This document shows, piece by piece, positions 1 through 12,484 of a stretch of 64,000 nucleotides of DNA. The stretch's first letter is position 1. Every line of letters begins with the position of its first letter. Made by a program: the position numbers and the translations under genes. The stretch comes from Megaleporinus macrocephalus (taxonomy: Eukaryota > Chordata > Actinopteri > Characiformes > Anostomidae): assembly GCA_021613375.1 (NCBI GenBank), contig CM038703.1, forward strand, positions 20,882,194 to 20,946,193. Reading direction: 5' to 3'. Under the pieces are notes generated by a model. It worked only from the letters and a program-made list of their open reading frames with translations. It had not been told where the DNA came from and ran no database searches.

Positions 1-214
1 TTAAAGTGCATATCTATTTGTCCAACAAAATATTCTAGTTTTTGTTTGAAAAGTTTGCTGTAAAGTATAGGAATGAATCTTAAAGCCAATTTCTAAATGA
101 TGTTAATAACAGAAAGACGCTATCACCACCAGCACCTTGTGGACTTTTCTGTATTTTCTGAATAGTATTTAATATATTAGAAATATAAAAATTTTTTAAA
201 AAATCAATTATGTT
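1..214. other. AT-rich unassigned DNA
   Basis: AT-rich sequence with no open frame of note and no repeat I recognise. Confidence 0.5.
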
Positions 215-789
215 GTAGTGTCAGCGGAAAAATAGAGCACACAGAAAACACTGGATATGGGTACATGCTCTTTTATTGAACAACAAGGGAGAACCAGCAC
301 TCAGCGAAGGCAGCCATCAATTAACCCTAGTAGCCAATCCCATAGCCTGACACAAATCAACACAAATACTGTGCATGTCAGTTAAACTAACAACATCTAC
401 TCAAAAACATACAATTCTCTCTTCTTACTGGGTGCACAGCATTACCCAGAGTCTGCAAGCAGGGCTGCCCTAAATGGCCAAGCCTCCCGTGCTCCAACGG
501 AAGTGTGAGCCAGTGCCGAGAGGCCACAGAGACCCTCATTCTAGGGTCAGCTTTTCTGGTGGAGTCCCTGGGACGGTCTCTCTGGAGCAAGGTTTTCTGA
601 ATGTCCATGATCAAAACAAATCAGCCACGTGTGCTCCCAGTCTTCTTTTGGCACCAGGACCCGCCACCATCTGCTGTTCAGGCATTCTTGCCGTTGCCTC
701 CGGCAGGGCTCCACTGCCGAGCCTCACCACATTGTTTCTTCATCCACCGTCTATTAGCAGTTGCTTAAGTTGAGTTCATTACAACATAG
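215..789 (-). mobile_element. possible LTR-like or retroposed insertion
   Basis: This block is clearly more GC-rich than the AT-rich DNA on both sides. Read on the minus strand it has a polyadenylation signal (TTTATT on the plus strand at 272-277) close to its downstream end, as a solo LTR or a retroposed 3' end would. The six bases TATGTT occur just before the block (209-214) and just after it (790-795) and could be a target duplication, but the ends do not show clean TG...CA termini. The 99-codon plus-strand frame inside it resembles no protein I know. The mobile-element call is an inference from composition and the signal. Confidence 0.22.
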
Positions 790-795
790 TATGTT

Positions 796-1559
796 ACAGT
801 TCAGACCAGAAATATAAAAATATGTATTTGAACAGCACAGAAATATAACTTAGTCAAGCTATGATCAGAGTAAACCTTTTATTATCTTGCTCGTTTATGT
901 CCCTGACTATATTAACCACAACTAACTGTGTCATATTATTTTATATACAAAGACAAAATTCTTCTTTACCCTTTTAATAAAAGTGTAGTGACTTTTGACC
1001 CCTTGTCTAAACATCATCTGAAATTTGGCTACAACACTGTACAACAATATGTTAACGTGTTCTCTACTTACACCACCCTAACATCAAGCGAGAACACCCA
1101 TCTTCACCTTACCTCTGCTGGGAAAGAGAACACAATTCAAGAGCAATGGACAAATGAACATTAGAACTATGTAGCAATGTACTAGTGTAGTATTTGGGTT
1201 TTTGGCCCTTTTTTGGGTCTCTGACTCTGTGTTCGTTCTGTAATTCCTGCTTTTCACAATCCAATAAAATCTTGAAAATACAAAAATCCCGTCCCTTCCA
1301 AATTTATTTCCCACTCAAACATTCCGTTTTACCCAGAAATACTATGCGTAAAGCTAAAGGAGCAATATGTAAGAAGAGGCAAACTGTTGAATACATTTTC
1401 TAAACATACCTTCCCTTCCGTTGGTATAGAATCTTTAAATTATGTGAACACTATGTGATCTGATTCTCTTTTTCTCACTCTTTTTAAACACTACTACCTT
1501 CAGTTCAGTAAAACTTTCAGTGGGAGGGTTATTAAAGGCCTCTCGAATTCATATTCCAT
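796..1559. other. unassigned AT-rich noncoding DNA
   Basis: Only short, unrecognisable open frames occur here. I see no RNA gene or repeat family. Confidence 0.45.
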
Positions 1560-1950
1560 GCAATAGGTGGCAACATTTGACTTGAAAGTTGTGGTGTTCT
1601 TCCCTATCATAAGAAACAAGGGAATACATAGTCATTCCTCCTCAATGTTAGCATTAAAGGCTGCTTACTTATCAGTCCAGAAGAAACATTCCATGGTCAG
1701 TATCAAACTTCATCTCATTACTTGTTAGAAGCATCTCCTGTGGGGGTAAGCAATGCCAGGGCTGACTTGTTTTGCTTCTATTTATATCTCTTCTTTTGTT
1801 TGCTGCTGGATGTGGTTTCCTGATTGGTGCAGGTGGTGAGAAGATCATTAGATCATTAGGATTACTCATCCTTACATTGACTACCTGTCCTTAAATGAGC
1901 TAAACCGGAGCAGCAGCTTTAACCCGATTGACAATACGAAAGAATATGCT
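1560..1950 (+). repeat. old dispersed repeat, copy 1 (pair of 56.04 kb)
   Basis: Two segments here are recognisably related, in the same order and orientation, to DNA at 56,040-56,215. One is around TAAGAAACAAGG near 1,610. The other is around CTACCTGTCCTTAAATGA near 1,880. The sequence between them differs in length, so both copies are old and have suffered indels. No coding capacity or terminal repeat is visible, and the element class is unknown. Confidence 0.35.
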
Positions 1951-2279
1951 ATCGTAGCAGTGATGCTTCTTCATTCTCTCATGCTGAACTGATGGCAGAC
2001 TTGACTCTACAGTGACTCACAACACTGTAGGACTGGCTGATTAACATACTAACATTGATGATTAGAGTCAGTTAGAGACTGTTTGACACCAAGGGAGGTC
2101 CCCGATCGAAGCAGGTGCAGTGGGAATTTAAATAGGGGATTAAATGCAGGATTTGGATGGTGTTTTTCAAGCTGTATTTCTCTTTGGCTTGCGGCTGAAG
2201 AAGGAAGAAGTCTTTCTGAGTGTATACAATAAGAGCAGCTGATCACTGTGATTTGAGAATTATGTCACTGTTTTAACCT

Positions 2280-2640
2280 TTAACCTGGCTGTTTTTGGAG
2301 CTGAAGGATGTCAGAAGGGTAGTTACAGCTGTATTATCTGACCATGGTCAGTGAGCTGAGGGTCTGAGGAGTGTATTTGTTGATAATATGAGGGCAAAAA
2401 GCTATTATTACGATAGCAAGTGGGTTTGGGGTAGTTTTTGGAGCTGGATTGCTGGTATGTGCTCATCATGGTCAGTGAGGGGAGGGCCTGCTGAGTGCTG
2501 TGATGTCACAAAATCCTGTGGCTAATTTTAACCCTATTGTATTTTGGATGCTTATCGAGCCAACTTACTCACTGATGCTGACATCACAGCTCAATGATGT
2601 CATGCTAGTCAGGGCAGGGTCTGCTGAATATTCAGTTTCT
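2280..2640. repeat. degenerate local triplication
   Basis: Three diverged segments follow one another, each carrying a core like ATGGTCAGTGAG or ATGCTAGTCAGGG followed by a GTCTGCTGA-like stretch (near 2,343, 2,467 and 2,598). The first two also share TTTTTGGAGCTG upstream. This looks like an ancient tandem duplication now heavily mutated. Confidence 0.3.
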
Positions 2641-2649
2641 AACCATTAA

Positions 2650-4487
2650 TTCAATTGCACTTCACTAGTAAACTCAAATAACTCATTGGCACCTTTATTT
2701 TTCATAATATATTTTTAATAATCTATTTTTAATTTTAATAAAGTTCTTATAGCACGGTTGACTAATGAAACATCTGATTCACTCTCTTGTGAGTGTCACT
2801 GATGTTCAAAATTAGGAACAAGTTTTTTACAGCAACACTTGAGGTCTGTCTCATTGTTGGAGCACAGCCTGTCATGGAATAAGAAGCATGCTTCATAGGT
2901 TAGCTTGACCTAACTACTCTCAGCACAAGGACCACCGCCAGCATTTCCTTGCTTGATTAAGCAGAATTCTTTTCTCTTGTTAAAAAAGTTTTATTTGAGA
3001 GTTTTGCTGTCATTGCGCTTTGAATGAGCTCGCTTCGTTTAGGATTGACTGAAGCAATAAATCATATCTCATGCTGACATCAGTGGACAGGCTGCGCTGC
3101 CCAATGTAGGTTCCTTTTTTATTCCGTAAAAAGCTACACGTCCAACTCAATCTTAAACAGCCACTGGAACTTTCCACTGCAATGGACTGCATCCTTCCCA
3201 TTTCAACTGGTTTGGCCCTTCAATTAGAACACCATTAGGCCAATTACACTCTGACCCAGGTCTTAGTGGTTCAGCGCAGCGTCTTGGCGAACATCTTCAG
3301 CTCAGCATATTGAATCAAATTGGGTGGCACGCGCCAGCCGTCACAGACTGGAGGAGAAGGCACCTGCTGTGCCAGTCTGGGAAGGGAACAGAGCTGGCAG
3401 GCTGCAGATTAAATAAAGCTGTCTGTTCTGTGCCAAGGTAATGGCTTCCCACACCACAGCTAAATGCAACGGTGCTGCTGTGTCAGACTTGCTTTGCTGG
3501 ATGGCTCTTTCTCGGACATTCCCTGCCTGCAACTCATAATAAACGCATCAAATGCATGTAAATGATGTACGTCTGTAATCGGTAATCAACAAGGTAAACT
3601 TGCATTTCAAAGCAAGTTGTAAACATCACATCATCCCATCTGTACTTAGGTTGTTGAGACAAGCTCTCGATCTGTCTGGAAAAGATAAGGCCCTTTTTTC
3701 CCCATTCACCTCAAATCAATTTTATTGAGATAACATTTTTTTTTTCCCGCAAGCAAGCATTGATAGTTGCCTGGACACGGAATCAAGCCTGAGCCAGAAG
3801 AAATGGGCTCGTGAGAGAGAGAGAGAGAGAGAGAAAATTCTCATTCACTCCCAGCTGGTCAATATGCATTTGTGTCTTGGCCGAGAGCTTTTTAATGAGT
3901 GTATGCAAGTTTGTTTACCCTAGGAGTTGCAGGCACTATTTCATGCGTCTCTATGCGTCTGGCCTCCACTTTGCCTGAGTGGAATGCTTTGACCGCTGTG
4001 AGACGTGTTGTCTTGGACAGTGTCCTGGGATCTCTTCCACTCGTGTGCAGAGTTTGAAATCTGGCTCATTACGAGCAAAACATGATGCCAGCTTATCGGA
4101 TGACTGCTGTGCAGACTCACTGATTGATTTCAGTTATATGTATTATTTAAGACACATTTATAATATTTGACTAATTCATTTGTCAGAGACTGTGACCTTT
4201 CATAAACAACAGTATAATGTAATAAATGGTCTATTAGGGCTAAGTTATCCATCTCTCTCAACGGAGAAAAAAAAAATTAGGTTTAATTAAACATTTTGAA
4301 AAGCTCAACTAAATCATCTGATTTCAACAAGGGTTCCTTCATTTTTTGGTAGGAAAGTCAATAAAACGGAGGCCACCACCAAATAAGTGAGCTAGTTTAT
4401 CCAGATTGTTTGTACAATTAGTTTCTGGTCGCTACGTGTGGTGACGCCACTTCCGGTTTTCACTTGAAAGTTTAGCAGTGAAGGACA
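2650..4487. other. unassigned noncoding DNA
   Basis: Mostly unique sequence. The stretches 3,230-3,540 and 3,760-4,130 are less AT-rich and could hold regulatory sequence, but I have no direct evidence for that. Open frames are short and unrecognisable. Confidence 0.4.
3813..3834. repeat. (GA)n microsatellite
   Basis: An uninterrupted GA dinucleotide run of about 11 units. Confidence 0.95.
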
Positions 4488-4680
4488 CAGTGTTGCCATA
4501 TTTAGCTACTTTTCAGACACTCTAGCGACTTTAAAAAAAAAACGACTAGCGACAAATCTAGCGACTGTTTCTGATGTTATTGGAGACTTTTGGAGACTCT
4601 GAGGTGAACACACATGATCTTCAGTTACTGTCCTCAGCAAGCAGCGGTGACTGCCGTGAGCCCAGTTCCCCAACACTCCC

Positions 4681-7600
4681 AGTGCTCAGTCTCACAGTCA
4701 GAGCAGACCCTCACCACTCCACGACCCACTACACTCCCAGTGCTCAGTCTCACAGTCAGAGCAGACCCTCACCACTCCACGACCCACTACACTCCCAGTG
4801 CTCAGTCTCACAGTCAGAGCAGACCCTGACCACTCCACTACCCACTACACTCACAGTGCTCAGTCTCACAGTCAGAGCAGACCCTCACCACTCCACTACC
4901 CACTACACTCACAGTGCTCAGTCTCACAGTCAGAGCAGACCCTCACCACTCCACGACCCACTACACTCACAGTGCTCAGTCTCACAGTCAGAGCAGACCC
5001 TCACCACTCCATGACCCACTACACTCTCAGTGCTCAGTCTCACAGTCAGAGCAGACCCTCACCACTCCACGACCCACTACACTCTCAGTGCTCAGTCTCA
5101 CAGTCAGAGCAGACCCTGCACACTCCACTACCCACTACACTCACAGTGCTCAGTCTCACAGTCAGAGCAGACCCTCACCACTCCACTACCCACTACACTC
5201 ACAGTGCTCAGTCTCACAGTCAGAGCAGACCCCCACCACTCCACGACCCACTACACTCTCAGTGCTCAGTCTCACAGTCAGAGCAGACCCTCACCACTCC
5301 ACGACCCACTACACTCACAGTGTTCAGTTTCACAGTCAGAGCAGACCCTCACCACTCCACGACCCACTACACTCACAGTGCTCAGTCTCACAGTCAGAGC
5401 AGACCCTCACCACTCCACTACCCACTACACTCATAGTGCTCAGTCTCACAGTCAGAGCAGACCCTCACCACTCCACTACCCACTACACTCATAGTGCTCA
5501 GTCTCACAGTCAAAGCAGACCCTCACCACTCCACTACCCACCACACTCACAGTGTTCAGTCTCACAGTCAGAGCAGACCCTGACCACTCCACGATCCACT
5601 ACACTCACAGTGCTCAGTCTCACAGTCAGAGCAGACCCTGACCACTCCACTACCCACTACACTCACAGTGCTCAGTCTCACAGTCAGAGCAGACCCTCAC
5701 CACTCCACTACCTACTATACTCACAGTGCTCAGTCTCACAGTCAGAGCAGACCCTGACCACTCCACCACCCACTACACTCACAGTGCTCAGTCTCACAGT
5801 CAGAGCAGACCCTCACCACTCCACTACACACTACACTCACAGTGCTCAGTCTCACAGTCAGAGCAGACCCTCACCACTCCACTACCCACTACACTCACAG
5901 TGCTCAGTCTCACAGTCAGAGCAGACCCCCACCACTCCACGACCCACTACACTCTCAGTGCTCAGTCTCACAGTCAGAGCAGACCCTCACCACTCCACGA
6001 CCCACTACACTCAGTGTTCAGTTTCACAGTCAGAGCAGACCCTCACCACTCCACTACCCACTACACTCACGGTGCTCAGTCTCACAGTCAGAGCAGACCC
6101 TCACCACTCCACGACCCACTACACTCTCAGTGCTCAGTCTTACAGTCAGAGCAGACCCTCACCACTCCACTACCCACTACACTCACAGTGCTCAGTCTCA
6201 TAGTCAGAGCAGACCCTGACCACTCCACTACCCACTACACTCACAGTGCTCAGTCTCACAGTCAGAGCAGACCCTCACCACTCCACTAGCCACTACACTC
6301 ACAGTGCTCAGTCTCACAGTCAGAGCAGACCCTCACCACTCCACTACCCACTACACTCACAGTGCTCAGTCTCACAGTCAAAGCAGACCCTCACCACTCC
6401 ACAACCCACTACACTCACAGTGCTCAGTTTCACAGTCAGAGCAGACCCTCACCACTCCACGACCCACTACACTCACAGTGCTCAGTCTCACAGTCAGAGC
6501 AGACCCCCACCACTCCACGACCCACTACACTCTCAGTGCTCAGTCTCACAGTCAGAGCAGACCCTCACCACTCCACGACCCACTACACTCAGTGTTCAGT
6601 TTCACAGTCAGAGCAGACCCCCACCACTCCACGACCCACTACACTCTCAGTGCTCAGTCTCACAGTCAGAGCAGACCCTCACCACTCCACGACCCACTAC
6701 ACTCACAGTGCTCAGTCTTACAGTCAGAGCAGACCCTCACCACTCCACTACCCACTACACTCACAGTGCTCAGTCTCACAGTCAGAGCAGACCCTCACCA
6801 CTCCACTACCCACTACACTCACAGTGCTCATACTCACAGTCAGAGCAGACCCTCACCACTCCACGACCCACTACACTCTCAGTACTCAGTCTCACAGTCA
6901 GAGCAGACCCTGACCACTCCACTACCCACTACACTTACAGTGCTCAGTCTCACAGTCAGAGCAGACCCTGACCACTCCACTACCCACTACACTCACAGTG
7001 CTCAGTCTCACAGTCAGAGCAGACCCTCACCACTCCACGACCCACTACACTCCCAGTGCTCAGTCTCACAGTCAGAGCAGACCCTCACCACTCCACGACC
7101 CACTACACTCTCAGTGCTCAGTCTCACAGTCAGAGCAGACCCTCACCACTCCACGACCCACTACACTCACAGTGTTCAGTTTCACAGTCAGAGCAGACCC
7201 TCACCACTCCACTACCCACTACACTCACAGTGCTCAGTCTCACAGTGAGAGCAGACCCTCACCACTCCACGACCCACTACACTCTCAGTGCTCAGTCTCA
7301 CAGTCAGAGCAGACCCTCACCACTCCACGACCCACTACACTCACAGTGCTCAGTCTCACAGTCAGAGCAGACCCTCACCACTCCACTACCCACTACACTC
7401 ACAGTGCTCAGTCTCAGTCAGAGCAGACCCTCACCACTCCACTACCCACTACACTCACAGTGTTCAGTCTCACAGTCAGAGCAGACCCTGACCACTCCAC
7501 GATCCACTACACTCACAGTGCTCAGTCTCACAGTCAGAGCAGACCCTGCACACTCCACTACCCACTACACTCACAGTGCTCAGTCTCACAGTCAGAGCAG

Positions 7601-9020
7601 ACCCTCACCACTCCACTACCCACTACACTCACAGTGTTCAGTCTCACAGTCAGAGCAGACCCTGACCACTCCACGATCCACTACACTCACAGTGCTCAGT
7701 CTCACAGTCAGAGCAGACCCTCACCACTCCACTACCCACTACACTCACAGTGTTCAGTCTCACAGTCAGAGCAGACCCTCACCACTCCACTACCCACTAC
7801 ACTCACAGTGCTCAGTCTCACAGTCAGAGCAGACCCTCACCACTCCACTACCCACTACACTCACAGTGCTCAGTCTCACAGTCAGAGCAGACCCTCACCA
7901 CTCCACTACCCACTACACTCACAGTGTTCAGTCTCACAGTCAGAGCAGACCCTCACCACTCCACGACCCACTACACTCACAGTGTTCAGTCTCACAGTCA
8001 GAGCAGACCCTCACCACTCCACTACCCACTACACTCACATTGCTCAGTCTCACAGTCAGAGCAGACCCTCACCACTCCACGACCCACTACACTCACAGTG
8101 CTCAGTCTCAGTCAGAGCAGACCCTCACCACTCCACGACCCACTACACTCACAGTGCTCAGTCTTACAGTCAGAGCAGACCCTCACCACTCCACTACCCA
8201 CTACACTCCCATTGCTCAGTCTCACAGTCAGAGCAGACCCTCACCAATCCATGACCCACTACACTCACATTGCTCAGTCTCACAGTCAGAGCAGACCCTC
8301 ACCACTCCACTAGCCACTACACTCACAGTGCTCAGTCTCACAGTCAGAGCAGACCCTCACCACTCCATGACACACTACACTCACAGTGCTCAGTCTCACA
8401 GTCAGAGCAGACCCTCACCACTCCACAACCCACTACACTCACAGTGCTCAGTCTCACAGTCAGAGCAGACCCTCACCACTTCACTAATAACGACACTCAC
8501 AGTGCTCAGTCTCACAGTCAGAGCAGACCCTCACCACTCCACCACCCACTACACTCACAGTGCTCAGTGTCACAGTCAGAGCAGACCCTCACCACTCCAC
8601 TAGCCACTACACTCACAGTGCTCAGTCTTACAGTCAGAGCAGACCCTCACCACTCCATGACCCACTACACTCACATTGCTCAGTCTCACAGTCAGAGCAG
8701 ACCCTCACCACTCCACTAGCCACTACACTCACAGTGCTCAGTCTCAGTCAGAGTAGACCCTCACCACTCCACGACCCACTACACTCACAGTGCTCAGTCT
8801 CACAGTCAGAGCAGACCCTCACCACTCCACCACCCACTACACTCACATTGCTCAGTCTCACAGTCAGAGCAGACCCTGACCACTCCACTACCCACTACAC
8901 TCACAGTGCTCAGTCTCACAGTCAGAGCAGACCCTCACCACTCCACTACCCACTACACTCACAGTGCTCAGTCTCACAGTCAGAGCAGACCCTCACCACT
9001 CCACTACCCACTACACTCAC
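4681..9020 (+). repeat. 58-bp minisatellite, about 75 copies
   Basis: A tandem array of a 58-bp unit containing CAGTCAGAGCAGACCC and CCCACTACACTC. Units are highly similar, and the main variation is CACGACCC versus CACTACCC. A few units are 56 bp because one CA is missing, for example near 6,010, 6,590, 7,410, 8,108 and 8,742. The plus strand is strongly C-rich and G-poor. No plus-strand frame of the basic unit contains a stop codon. Because 58 is not a multiple of three, each frame cycles through all three readings every 174 bp. This gives open frames of up to 515 codons rich in Ser, Thr, His, Pro and Gln. They begin at arbitrary ATG variants and overlap in several frames, so they are by-products of the repeat and not genes. 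Confidence 0.97.
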
Positions 9021-9090
9021 TGCGCATGCCCAAAGTCGCCGCTGACCCCGCCCCCTATCTACAGAGCAGGATGTAAATATAAATGCGTCT

Positions 9091-9150
9091 TAGATAGATA
9101 GATACTTTATTGATCCCAGAGAGAAATTCTTCAGTGTGACACGGCCTATT
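9091..9150 (-). mobile_element. LINE 3'-tail fragment
   Basis: A short (TAGA)n run followed by TACTTTATTGATCCC and GAAATTC is, on the minus strand, the signature tail (ending in ATCAATAAAGTA then TCTA repeats) found at the 3' ends of several fish non-LTR retrotransposons. Only the tail is present. It lies between the end of the 58-bp array and the right end of the hAT-like element, so it may be a secondary insertion. Confidence 0.4.
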
Positions 9151-9384
9151 TCAAAGGCAACAAAAAAAGAATCCACAGAAGTTCATTTATTCAGAGTTTA
9201 TTTGTAGTTATAACATATTTAGAGTGTTTTTACTCACTTTTTGTTTCTCCCACAACATTATTCCTTTAAATACACGCAAAAAAAATATTATGCAAATATT
9301 TATGCAAGTACTTGCATTAGCAACTTCTAGCGACTTTTAGCACAGCCAATAGCTACTTTTCTTACTGAGGAGTGGGCAGCAGTG

Positions 9385-12107
9385 GAAGAAAAGTGAGGCA
9401 GATATCAGTACATGGTCTAAAAATAATCTCCTTGCATTGTTGTGAAGCATCATACAGGCAATGCCGTAAATTAATCTGGTATTAAAGCATGTTGCAGTTC
9501 ATATATTACTAATAATGATGTTTGTTAAGAGAAGGGGAGAAAATGATTGTTTACAGCTGTGTATATGCAATGTTTTCAACTATGTATGATGTATTGAGAA
9601 CACAAGCTTGGTATTGTTTATTTACAATTTTCACCCACACGCTAATGAGAAAGAGTGACTGTAAATGGTCAAGCTCTTCATTAGCATTGGTTTAGCTTGC
9701 TGTTTAGTCAGAGTTTTGACAGACTGCACAACAACACTACAGCTCCTAAGGGATTTGTTGAATTATGTTAACACCAAGTTTACTGTGGTAAAGCAGATAT
9801 AGACAGACATTTGCAGCTTGTAAGGCAAATATCCGTGGTTCATAAATATTTGTAACAGGCATTCAAGTAAGGTAATTTTTACTTCATATACTGCATTTGT
9901 ACTGAGTACTTTAGTAATAATGTGAACCTAAATCTTGTCATGTTCATGTTGATGCTGATGAAATCTGTGATATTGCTGCGAAATATAGTATAATTCTTCT
10001 GTTAACTTGCTATTCGCTTGTTAAGATGTGACATATCTATTGCTTTGGCTAAGGCTCTTGTATTTTCAATATGCAAGGGTGCTGTGATCCATGTTGTTTG
10101 AATATATCTAAAAAAAAGACAGACTACTTATTATTCTTTGCAATAATAAGAAAAGAAGGAAATGGCTACAGTTGACAAGGTAAGTTACAATTAATTAACC
10201 CAGCTAATGTTAGCACCAACTAGCAAAAGCCATACTGTCTAGCTATGCCAAGCTATCTTCAACCTTAGATAGGCAGCACAGAAAAACAGCTGACAATTTA
10301 ACACAAAGATGGGTTTATAACAATACAAACAAGTATTTTAAAAAAGCCGCAGCCTATATCAGTGCCAGTGGCACTTTTTTCTTCACTTGTTCAAGAATTG
10401 CAATTTTATCACTAATAAACTAATCCTCCCATAGACTCCCATTCATTTTCAACAAAACCAAGTAACCACAGGGCAACCCCCTTAAAACCACTTAGTAAAC
10501 ACCCTATCTTGAGATGTGCAATGCATTTTTCTTGTGTCCATTTGTTGCCACTGGTCAGCCTAAAAGATCACTATCATAAAATATACAGAATATAACCTGC
10601 CATATGCAAAACTGCAGAGTATACAGACTTTATACAGATGATAGAACAAAACATCATCACTGTATCTCTACTCTGGTAACTTAATTAATTTTTGTTAATG
10701 TTAAAAATATTTGATTTGAAGTTATTTTGGGGGCTTTTTGTTGGTCCATTCAGTATAAAGCAGGTGTAGGGCTATTTTCAACCTGTCCCAAAATAAACAT
10801 GAAGAGACATGATTTTGTTCCGTAATGATAGATGATTCATTTGATGGTATATGATTCATATTCAAGATTTTCTGGCTTATATATTTGTTTTACTAAAATA
10901 AACACAAAAAACAATAATAACTCATCCAAAATGTCATCAAATGTTTCGGTACTAATTTTGAAGATATCTTAAAGGCATTATATAGTACATCACTAGCAAA
11001 CACAGCATTGTATACACATAAAATCATTATATATTTCATTAAACCACAAAGGGCTACAATTAAGATTAACTGCCTGTAAAAGAACTATACATCAAACAGA
11101 GACCTGTTTGGTGAACTATAAAAAAGGTTTTAAACTCTTGTAATTCAGACTTCTGAATGTGAGTGGGTTTCAGCTTTGACTTCTTTTGACGTTGTGAAAC
11201 AGCCCAAGGACAGTGAATGAAAGATCAATAGCTTTAAGGAATCTTAATGTTGTGCATTACTCATGTTGACTGCTTTGCCTACCGTTATTGATTAATGGAC
11301 AATGTGGTTAAATCAACACAGAGGAGGCCAGTGGACAGCTTTTTTTCTGTTTGTCAGGTGTCAAACCATCTAAAATCCCTGCAGTGTATCTATGGTGTTT
11401 ATGGGCAAGAGACTTTCGGCGGCACCAAAATCCAATTACCGCCAACTGCAAAGCAACGTGAATTAAAACTATCCACACAGGAGCCAAAATCATTCTGCTC
11501 TATGTCATAAATTCTTACTGTATTGCTAATTTGCACGAAACGCTTGCATAGAGGTGCTGATTGATATTATTGATCCAGGCTGAAGTCTAGTCATTCGGGA
11601 CCGGCTGGTGCGAGGCATCAATAAGCGTCCATTTAAAGCAAGGGCATATAGTGAAGAAATTCAATTTGCCATCATTCATCGCAAAGTGTGCCGTTGTGTG
11701 GTCTCCTTGACGGCTGCCATCAAACAAAAGTAGCTCGGCACGGGTGCGGAGACTGGGAGCTGGCAGAGCACTTAATGTACACTGTGATGCGTCTCTGGGG
11801 AGTGGGCTTTGACTGAGCAGCAGCAGCTCTCCTACCATCCATATTACTGGAGGAACATGAGGAAGACTGATGCATTCTTGGACAGAGAAAATGAGACAGA
11901 CACACTGGAATCCTGTAAATAATACACCGTCTGGTGTGGCGTGCATTCACTCTCCATAACTGCACTGTAGGGATGCGAAAATGTGTTGCTGCTTTGATGT
12001 GAAGATGACTACATTGATTTTGGAATGGTAAACAAGTTTGAAATCAATTGTATCATTTTCAATGAAGTTGGTGCTCATTATTCCGCCTATTTAAGATTGA
12101 TCTATTT
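9385..12107. other. unassigned AT-rich noncoding DNA
   Basis: Unique-looking AT-rich sequence without recognisable genes. The less AT-rich part at about 11,560-11,760 could be a conserved noncoding element, but sequence alone does not show this. Confidence 0.4.
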
Positions 12108-12298
12108 TTAAATACACTTACCGAGCACTTTATTAGGAACACTTTATCATAACTACATTCAATGTACATTTTATCAGCTCCACTTACCATATAGGAGGGT
12201 AAGAGTGTGAAAAGAAACAAATACAGTCTGTAATTGTAGAACTACAGAATGTATCTATATGGAAAGAGGAACTAATTAAATAAGTGTAGAAGAACAAC
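12108..12298. mobile_element. deletion derivative of the palindromic repeat family
   Basis: It begins with a terminal-type sequence (CGAGCACTTTATTAGGAACA) and TCAGCTCCACTTACCATATA. It then jumps to the opposite arm, with CTGTAATTGTAGAACTACAG and TATATGG. The outer arms of a larger palindromic element are therefore joined and the middle is lost. Related copies lie at 12,655, 40,678 and 49,569. Confidence 0.55.
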
Positions 12299-12302
12299 CA
12301 AC

Positions 12303-12484
12303 AGATCATCACTGTCCAGAGAGAAACAAGTATCTCCAAAATGGCAGCTTCACAGGAGAGGGCCACAACATACTTTACATACATATTATTTTGGAGCACT
12401 TCCACTGGTTTATTTAATGTGGGATTTTCACACAATGTAAACATCAGCTGTTGTGTTCGAATAATGTAGAAAAATAAAAATTAA
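12303..12484 (+). mobile_element. small MITE of the CGCTGTCC family, decayed copy
   Basis: Related over most of its length to the intact copy at 42,949-43,113. It keeps ATCACTGTCCAGAGAGAAAC, the motif CAAAATGGCAGCTT, TTTTGGAGCA, the segment CAGCTGTTGTGTTC and GTAGAAAA. The right terminal repeat has decayed. Confidence 0.55.

Larger units (their letters stand above)
4488..9384. mobile_element. hAT-like non-autonomous element hosting a minisatellite
   Basis: The left edge starts CAGTGTTGCC (4,488-4,497) and the right edge ends GGCAGCAGTG (9,375-9,384), an imperfect 10-bp inverted repeat matching at eight positions. Outside the ends lie GAAGGACA and GAAGAAAA, which match at six of eight positions as a decayed 8-bp target duplication would. 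Such ends and an 8-bp duplication are typical of the hAT superfamily. Both ends carry subterminal TAGCGACTTT-like motifs and TAGCTACTTTT. No transposase is present. The interior is almost entirely the 58-bp tandem array. The assignment rests on the ends and on remembered similarity to fish repeats. Confidence 0.55.

Noticed and set aside
4574..9045. Long plus-strand reading frames (up to 515 codons) as a Ser/Thr-rich repeat protein gene
   Set aside because: They overlap in all three frames, start at chance ATG variants and follow directly from a stop-free 58-bp tandem unit. There is no promoter, splice or conservation signal.
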